64,000 nt of DNA, from contig NZ_BBIS01000037.1 in NCBI RefSeq assembly GCF_000730605.1, forward strand, positions 87,037-151,036, in the 5' to 3' direction. Under the pieces are notes generated by a model. That model was given only the letters and a program-made list of their open reading frames with translations, did no database searches and was not told the origin of the DNA. The DNA is from Pseudomonas monteilii NBRC 103158 = DSM 14164. Its GTDB lineage: Bacteria; Pseudomonadota; Gammaproteobacteria; Pseudomonadales; Pseudomonadaceae. Positions 59,701 through 64,000 of this stretch are shown piece after piece; positions within the stretch are counted from its first letter, which is position 1, and each line of letters begins with the position of its first letter. The translations under genes were made by a program, and so were the position numbers.

Positions 59701-61767
59701 GCTGCTACCGCACTGCAGAGCAGCTTGACTACCACCAATCAGAACGTCACCGCTGCCCAGCAAGCCGCTCAGGACGCGGCCACGCTGGCGGGAGGGAAAG
59801 GCAAGGTACTGGTGCAGGCGACGGCGCCGGCCGTGGCTGACCGCTTGGCGCAGAACCTCTGGATCGACACCACGAGCGATGCCAACACCCCAAAACGGTG
59901 GAATGGTACTGCCTGGGTGGCGGTGACAGACAAGGTGGCCACCGATGCTGCTGCCGCTGCGCAGTCGGCACTGTCGCAGTTGGCCGGCAAAGCCGACGCT
60001 TCGGCATTGCAGGCGCTCAGCACGACCGTCAGTAACCATGGCAACACGCTGTCGAGTCAAGGCAGCAGCATCACCGAGCTCAACAACAACCTGCAGACCA
60101 CCAACGGCAACGTCGCCACGGCTCAACAGGCAGCCCAGGCTGCGGCCAGTCTGGCCGGGAGCAAGGGCAAAGTGCTGTATCAGTCGGCGGCGCCGGCGGT
60201 GGCCGATCGCCAGGCCGAGAACCTGTGGTTCGATACCACCGGCGCGGCGAATACGCCCAAGCGCTGGAACGGCAGCGCCTGGGTGGCCGTCACCGACAAG
60301 GTCGCGACCGATGCTGCGGCTGCAGCTGCTAGTGCCTTGGCACAGGTGGCGAACAAAGCGGATGCCTCGGCGCTGCAGGCCTTGGATTCCGAGGTTAAAA
60401 GCCAAGGCACCCTGCTAACCAGTCAGAGCACAGCGCTCACACAGCTCAAAGCTTCGATTGGGCAGCAGCCGGACAACCTGATCCTCCGAGGCAGTTTCGA
60501 GGATGGTCTGACTGATCCGTGGACGGCCAACCCGGTGATCACCAACATCTCCGCGCACCCGTCCGCAGGTAAGGGGATTTCGTTCTACGGCAATAGCTTC
60601 TGCGGTGTGGACTACAACATCGTTACCAAGGGAGGTGAGCAGTTCGACCTGGCGGCCGATATTTGGCCGAACTACATGACGGCAGGGCAGACAACTCGCT
60701 TACAAATGCAGTTCCGGGACAAGGCTGGGACGAGCCTTGGATACTTCACGGCGTTCTCGGTGCCGGCGGGGACCACAGGCTTCCAGACTTTCACTGGTCG
60801 TATCACAGCGCCGGCCGGGTCAGTCTCGGCCCGGTTCGTCACCCGCACCGAGCCAGCGGATAGCACCGGTCGTTCGCTGTGGTGCAACATCGTTGCTCGT
60901 CGAGTGACTGCTGCTGATTCCGCCAACGCGGATGCCGTAAGCACGCTGAGCAGCACGGTTACCCAGCAGGGCACGACGTTGACCAGCCAAGGGCAATCGC
61001 TGCTCAGCTTGGCCAACCGCATGACCGATGCCGAGGGCGTGAATAGCGCCCAGGCAACGGCCATCAGCCAGATTGACACCACGGTCAAGCAGCAAGGCAC
61101 CGCGATCACCGCGCAAGCCACCCGCCTGGACGGGCTGTATGTCCAGGTGAACCCGGAAATGGAGGGCGATAGCACCGGCTTGGCCGGCGCAACGGGTGGA
61201 CTGGTTGGCGTATGGACTGAACAATCGGCGCGGATCGAGGATGGGATTGCCGTAGGGCGGCAGGTCGAAACAGTTCAGGCGCAGATGGGGCAGACCAATG
61301 CCTCGGTGCAGCAAGTCAGCGAGGTCGTGGCCGGCGTCGATGGTCGAGTGTCTGCTCTTTCGTCTTGGAAGACCGAGACGAACGCCAATGGCAAGAAGGT
61401 GGCCACCGGCATCGTCCAGGGAAGTGATGGATCGGTTGGTGAAATTCTGCTGTCGGCCGACCGCGTAGCGATCATAAATGGATTGAACGGGCCTGAGGCA
61501 AACCTGTTTGTCTTCCAAAATGGCCAACTTTTCCTGAACTCGGCGCTGATCAACCAAGCGTTCATCCAGAGCCTGGTCGTGGGCATGACGCTCCGGTCCC
61601 AAGCGGTTAACGCTCAGGGCCTGCCGCTGATCGAGATCAATTTGGCCTCTGGGTCATTTACGGTGCGCGGGCAGGATGCCAGTGGATCGACATTACTCAA
61701 CAACGGCGGTTTGTACGTTTACGACGCCAATGGCATCGAGCGTGCGGCAGTGGGGAGGCTTACCTAA
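56728..61767 (+). CDS. Host specificity tip protein (lambda J-like)
   Basis: A 1679-residue central tail tip. N-terminal segment (VVVGAVVGFAQGGPWGAVAGAAL), then the J core (GLENIYLGEEDIAAYGEH, SARFIVRGRNDIYD-like), fibronectin III-like domains (about 470-640), a long Ala-rich coiled coil, two near-identical repeats of about 120 residues (about 1010-1250), a carbohydrate-binding-like domain, and the C-terminal J segment (GKKVATGIVQGSDGSVGEILLSADRVAI). It should recognise the host receptor. Confidence 0.9.
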   Translation: MSGGVKKLAQVVVGAVVGFAQGGPWGAVAGAALAFYAAEQQEKLNTKSPLRDSEPSAQTVRSSKAPARFILGRVSTGGVLVWAQEQAGDQTDGEWLHLVYVLCEGAVDGLENIYLGEEDIAAYGEHASYELVVNPTAVNAFLKANCPDWKDEQIGRGLSFVRLSLRYSAEKFPSGIPDARFIVRGRNDIYDPRTGASSYSENTALQILWFLRNRCGVPDDEIVFETFASGANVCDESVGNPDGTTSPRYRSSCVIGADEQRTNVLQKLEAACGGKAIRVGGRWMFQAGAYYGPYDFEITEDMVIGTITGSTEPTNDAAINTVRGTFIDPSQSWTETDYPEVSIADWVVADGGEAAETLTFSYVSNAYQAQRLANIELRKRRAGGTINVPMNFLGYNCRPGRAVRVNLPSLNILGEFIVTNWSMGSSEGCTASLQQYDAAQFDDAVGQPYNPIGFISLPAGGLGSPTGLAWATDESAEVVQGTLSWVQPIGIVTSYAVTVRQGANAVQAQQVPATTLQLPLSGLPSGNYTMSVAALGPLTRSGETSITVSIGGPPIPESCVVQATIDTITLIPGNTLHGLNGGTYEYFFSTNPQTAEGEYLGQGLSLTHTGLAFATNYAYFIRSKNAYGVSAFLKVVASTSSDMSNMLGALKDKIESGQLAPVLRQEISLISGPPTQAGSVAQRVAAEATARAQAIAAETQARTKAISDEAAARAQGLLSEAQARGAAITSEAQARQSADDSLSQKIDTVTASAGNNAAAIQAEATARANADSALGQRIDTVATSTAANTAAIGNETTARTNADTALAAQIATLRAESGGFDSALNYGFASTVEGWTGTRCMLAIENGRLIVTNNGTGAAYLGSPVVSLKGRDHDRIRCRITRRAGSGWNGQVTYVTANHASSTSYRKVIPDPGLAVGQTVVLEWDMSQLTNGGSDWTDSTVTRFYLWISSGTTDVFEIDWIAVGQIAPSASVASVVDERTARISGDEANAAAATALQSSLTTTNQNVTAAQQAAQDAATLAGGKGKVLVQATAPAVADRLAQNLWIDTTSDANTPKRWNGTAWVAVTDKVATDAAAAAQSALSQLAGKADASALQALSTTVSNHGNTLSSQGSSITELNNNLQTTNGNVATAQQAAQAAASLAGSKGKVLYQSAAPAVADRQAENLWFDTTGAANTPKRWNGSAWVAVTDKVATDAAAAAASALAQVANKADASALQALDSEVKSQGTLLTSQSTALTQLKASIGQQPDNLILRGSFEDGLTDPWTANPVITNISAHPSAGKGISFYGNSFCGVDYNIVTKGGEQFDLAADIWPNYMTAGQTTRLQMQFRDKAGTSLGYFTAFSVPAGTTGFQTFTGRITAPAGSVSARFVTRTEPADSTGRSLWCNIVARRVTAADSANADAVSTLSSTVTQQGTTLTSQGQSLLSLANRMTDAEGVNSAQATAISQIDTTVKQQGTAITAQATRLDGLYVQVNPEMEGDSTGLAGATGGLVGVWTEQSARIEDGIAVGRQVETVQAQMGQTNASVQQVSEVVAGVDGRVSALSSWKTETNANGKKVATGIVQGSDGSVGEILLSADRVAIINGLNGPEANLFVFQNGQLFLNSALINQAFIQSLVVGMTLRSQAVNAQGLPLIEINLASGSFTVRGQDASGSTLLNNGGLYVYDANGIERAAVGRLT
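59755..60470 (+). repeat. Tandem ~360-bp repeat inside the tip gene
   Basis: Two diverged copies (59755-60110 and 60115-60470) encode AAQQAAQ...KGKVL...APAVADR...LW.DTT...ANTPKRWNG.AWVAVTDKVATDAAAAA...KADASALQAL. The unit is a small domain plus coiled coil. Confidence 0.85.
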
Positions 61768-62822
61768 TGGCTGATCTGCGCGGGCTCCGGACGAAGGATG
61801 TGGCCGGGGCTGTGACTTTCGATACAACCATCACCCCAGTCAGATCACTGAAAATGATGCAGGTCACAGGGAATACCGCCTTCGACCAATACATCTCGAT
61901 CCCAGAGATACAGGCCGCCTCGTTCGTGGTGGTTGATGCATTGTTTGATGCAGGGGAGAACACCTATAGCCCGCAGGCGTGGTACTCGCAAGGCCAGCTG
62001 CAACTCAGGCAGGCAGAAAACCGTGCATGGCAGGTAATGATCCTCTCGCAAGGAGGTGAGCCATTTGCCGCGCCGGGCAGCTACGGGATACGGGCGCTCA
62101 ACAACAACGTCCGTACTCAGATCGACGCAATCAACCGAGTGCTTACGATCCGCTACAACGGAAATTTCAACATAGGGTTTCAAGGTCCAGGCAGCGGTAC
62201 GCAGATCCAGTGGGGTGATGTGAACTTCGCCGCACCTATCACCACATACGAGCGGCCGCTAATTTTCCTCAATGCTGCCAACTATATGATGGTTGGCAAC
62301 TTCTATGTCAAAGGCAGCCCAGGCAACTGGACGGGCTTTCGCATCAAGGCCTGGAACAACAACCAGGCGCATGGTGATGTCGCGCTGTATCCAATGCAGA
62401 TCAAGTGGTTCTGCGCGAGCTACCTAACACCCAATACACCCGCTGGGGACTACGGCGCCTCGGTCAAGGATGCCACCGGTGCCCGTACGTTCGTCACAAC
62501 CGCCAACCTTTCACTACTGAACGGCCAGCCTGCCAGTAACAGCTTCGTCCAAACGGGTGACCCGATTTCAGGTGGCGCCTATTACCACCCTAGTCAGCAG
62601 ATGCCGTGGACAGGCAGCTATGACGACTACGTGCTGGCGAACGCTTTGTTCTCCTGCACCAACATTCAGCAGACCGCCCAGCCTATCCGGACCAACTACG
62701 GAGGCTTCTTGCCGGGAAATCGGTCGATTCTGCAGATGTACTGCGACAACGCCTCTGGCATCAACCCGCTCACCGCGAATGGGCGAACACTATTTGCGTC
62801 CAGGCCCATGAAGCCTCTTTAA
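61767..62822 (+). CDS. Tail tip-associated hypothetical protein (351 aa)
   Basis: A 351-residue protein (MADLRGLRTKDVAGAVTFDT) following the tip gene and sharing one base with it. Beta-rich, with FRIKAWNNNQAHGDVALYP and FLPGNRSILQMYCDN. Lower GC than its neighbours. Likely a receptor-contact or fibre attachment protein; not recognised. Confidence 0.72.
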   Translation: MADLRGLRTKDVAGAVTFDTTITPVRSLKMMQVTGNTAFDQYISIPEIQAASFVVVDALFDAGENTYSPQAWYSQGQLQLRQAENRAWQVMILSQGGEPFAAPGSYGIRALNNNVRTQIDAINRVLTIRYNGNFNIGFQGPGSGTQIQWGDVNFAAPITTYERPLIFLNAANYMMVGNFYVKGSPGNWTGFRIKAWNNNQAHGDVALYPMQIKWFCASYLTPNTPAGDYGASVKDATGARTFVTTANLSLLNGQPASNSFVQTGDPISGGAYYHPSQQMPWTGSYDDYVLANALFSCTNIQQTAQPIRTNYGGFLPGNRSILQMYCDNASGINPLTANGRTLFASRPMKPL

Positions 62823-62831
62823 GGAACAGAC

Positions 62832-63407
62832 ATGGCAAAGCAAGTAATCAACCTCGGGTCTTCGCCAACAGGTGCCGGCGGGGACGATCGCCGTTCGGCT
62901 TGGGTGAAGGCCAAGGCCAACTTCACCGAGCTCTACAATTGGCTATCGAACTTGTCGCAAGGCGACGATGTAGCGACTGCGCTGCCTGCTTCTTTGCCGG
63001 TGGCCAAGGGTGGCACTGGCGGCACCACTCAGGCAGCTGCACGCACAGGCCTGGGTCTTGGCAGTTCGGCAACCCTAAACACCGGCGCCGCCCAGGGAAA
63101 CGTGGCTGTTGTCGGGTTTCGCGGACTTGGCATCCAAGGACTTGCTAAAGCCTCATCCGTAAACGTTGTGCTCAGCGGATTCGATGCGTACGACAACACG
63201 GTTACCGCGTACTCGCCGTCGACCTACGGCAGCATGCTGACGATGGGCTATCCGTTCGGCGATTGGGCGGGGCAATTGTTCATCAGTTGCACGCCGCAGA
63301 GCAAAGCCTGGATTCGTGGCGGCTCACAAGCCAACGCCCCTTTTTACGAGATCTACACCACCGGCAACACCACCCGTGCCGCTGACGGCACATTGAAGGC
63401 GATCTGA
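62832..63407 (+). CDS. Short tail fibre protein
   Basis: A 191-residue protein with the phage fibre pattern: VINLGSSPTGAGGDDRRSAWVKAKANF at the start, LPVAKGGTGGTTQAAARTGLGLG, and a C-terminal YEIYTTGNTTRAADGTLKAI. The KGGTGGTTQAAAR motif is common in fibres. Confidence 0.85.
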   Translation: MAKQVINLGSSPTGAGGDDRRSAWVKAKANFTELYNWLSNLSQGDDVATALPASLPVAKGGTGGTTQAAARTGLGLGSSATLNTGAAQGNVAVVGFRGLGIQGLAKASSVNVVLSGFDAYDNTVTAYSPSTYGSMLTMGYPFGDWAGQLFISCTPQSKAWIRGGSQANAPFYEIYTTGNTTRAADGTLKAI

Positions 63408-63409
63408 AC

Positions 63410-63961
63410 ATGGCAAGAGCAGCAATCAACATCCTGGGTGACGGTTCGATCATGGACATTACTTCGCTCGGCAGAGGAGACATCTCTGTAGCGCATCCCA
63501 GCCCTGGTCAGTACCTGGTGACTGGCACGCTAGGAATGTGCCCTCCGCCAGAGGGCTGGGGGTATGTGATCAACCAAGCGGACTCAGGAGCATCTGTCGC
63601 TATCTCGTTCACAGATGGCGTCCTGTTGGTCAGCGTGGCCAAGGAAGGAGAGCCGGCCGACCTGGTTCACAGCATCACCTTGCACGTATCTGTGGAAGAT
63701 CTGCCAGCCCCTCAGATTCCCGATAGCCATGCTCCAGAACCGGTAGATCCACTGGCGCTGGCTCAGGTGGAGGCAGGTCGGCTGCGAGCAATTGCCGACG
63801 CTGCCATTGCGCCGCTGCAGGATGCTGTCGATCTGGATGACGCCACGGTGGATGAAATGCGCCGCCTCACGGCTTGGAAGCGGTACCGCGTTGCCTTGAA
63901 CAGGCTACCAGAGCAGGCGGGCTGGCCAACTGAAATCGACTGGCCAGCGCTACCGGCCTGA
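63410..63961 (+). CDS. Tail fibre assembly protein
   Basis: A 183-residue protein. The C-terminal TAWKRYRVALNRLPEQAGWP segment is the fibre assembly chaperone motif (Caudo_TAP), which helps fibre folding. It follows the fibre gene directly. Confidence 0.86.
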   Translation: MARAAINILGDGSIMDITSLGRGDISVAHPSPGQYLVTGTLGMCPPPEGWGYVINQADSGASVAISFTDGVLLVSVAKEGEPADLVHSITLHVSVEDLPAPQIPDSHAPEPVDPLALAQVEAGRLRAIADAAIAPLQDAVDLDDATVDEMRRLTAWKRYRVALNRLPEQAGWPTEIDWPALPA

Positions 63962-63982
63962 CTACAAGTCACATCGAAACCC

Positions 63983-64000
63983 AACCGCCACCTGGCGGTA
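63983..64000 (+). terminator. Hairpin at the window end, probably a terminator
   Basis: ACCGCC-acct-GGCGGT; any T run would be just outside the window. The same kind of stem as at 48585. Confidence 0.5.

Overview
The window is a Pseudomonas chromosome segment, most like the P. putida group. This rests on the gene orders rbsBACRKD-nucleoside hydrolase and thrS-infC-rpmI-rplT-pheS-pheT-ihfA-merR-tRNA-Pro, high GC, and a P. putida-type REP element. From the tRNA gene to the right edge it is an integrated lambda-like siphophage prophage. The phage right end, attR and probably its endolysin and spanin genes lie beyond the window.

Host part (1-15.7 kb). Positions 1-6342 carry a ribose and ribonucleoside uptake operon: end of RbsB, RbsA, RbsC, RbsR, RbsK, RbsD, then a secreted nucleoside hydrolase that could release ribose in the periplasm for the transporter. 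Next come a small antisense ORF, an I78-type lipoprotein, a cold-shock protein and a secreted small protein. At 8199-15498 is the translation cluster thrS-infC-rpmI-rplT-pheS-pheT-ihfA plus a MerR-type regulator. infC probably starts at AUU, as in E. coli. A tRNA-Pro(GGG) gene at 15604-15680 is the phage attachment site.

Prophage left arm (15.7-28.3 kb, mostly leftward). A promoter with two operators at about 28.2 kb drives an HNH endonuclease, many small proteins, a recombination module (Sak4-like ATPase, DnaQ-like exonuclease, SSB), more small proteins, a probable excisionase and the integrase. Genes overlap in ATGA junctions, which exposes several micro-ORFs of 16-58 codons. A recurring hairpin precedes several of these genes. 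Two rightward genes interrupt the operon.

Immunity and replication (28.3-38.3 kb). A CI-like repressor with three downstream genes, two for membrane proteins, lies opposite a Cro-like gene. A 12-bp operator (TGCACCAGTGCA) recurs at both early promoters. Rightwards follow a gene broken by an amber codon, a Rha/ANT antirepressor, a replication initiator containing five palindromic iterons (probable origin), NinB, NinG, small proteins and a Q-position protein.

Late region (38.3-64 kb). A terminator and a degenerate tRNA-Gly-like element precede holin-like genes, an Ntn-hydrolase, a metallopeptidase, terminase, portal, head and tail genes. The tail-chaperone pair is joined by a lambda-type GGGAAAG -1 frameshift site. 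Three accessory genes (50.9-52.4 kb) sit between the tail chaperone and the tape measure, and the window ends after the tip protein, tail fibre and fibre-assembly genes.
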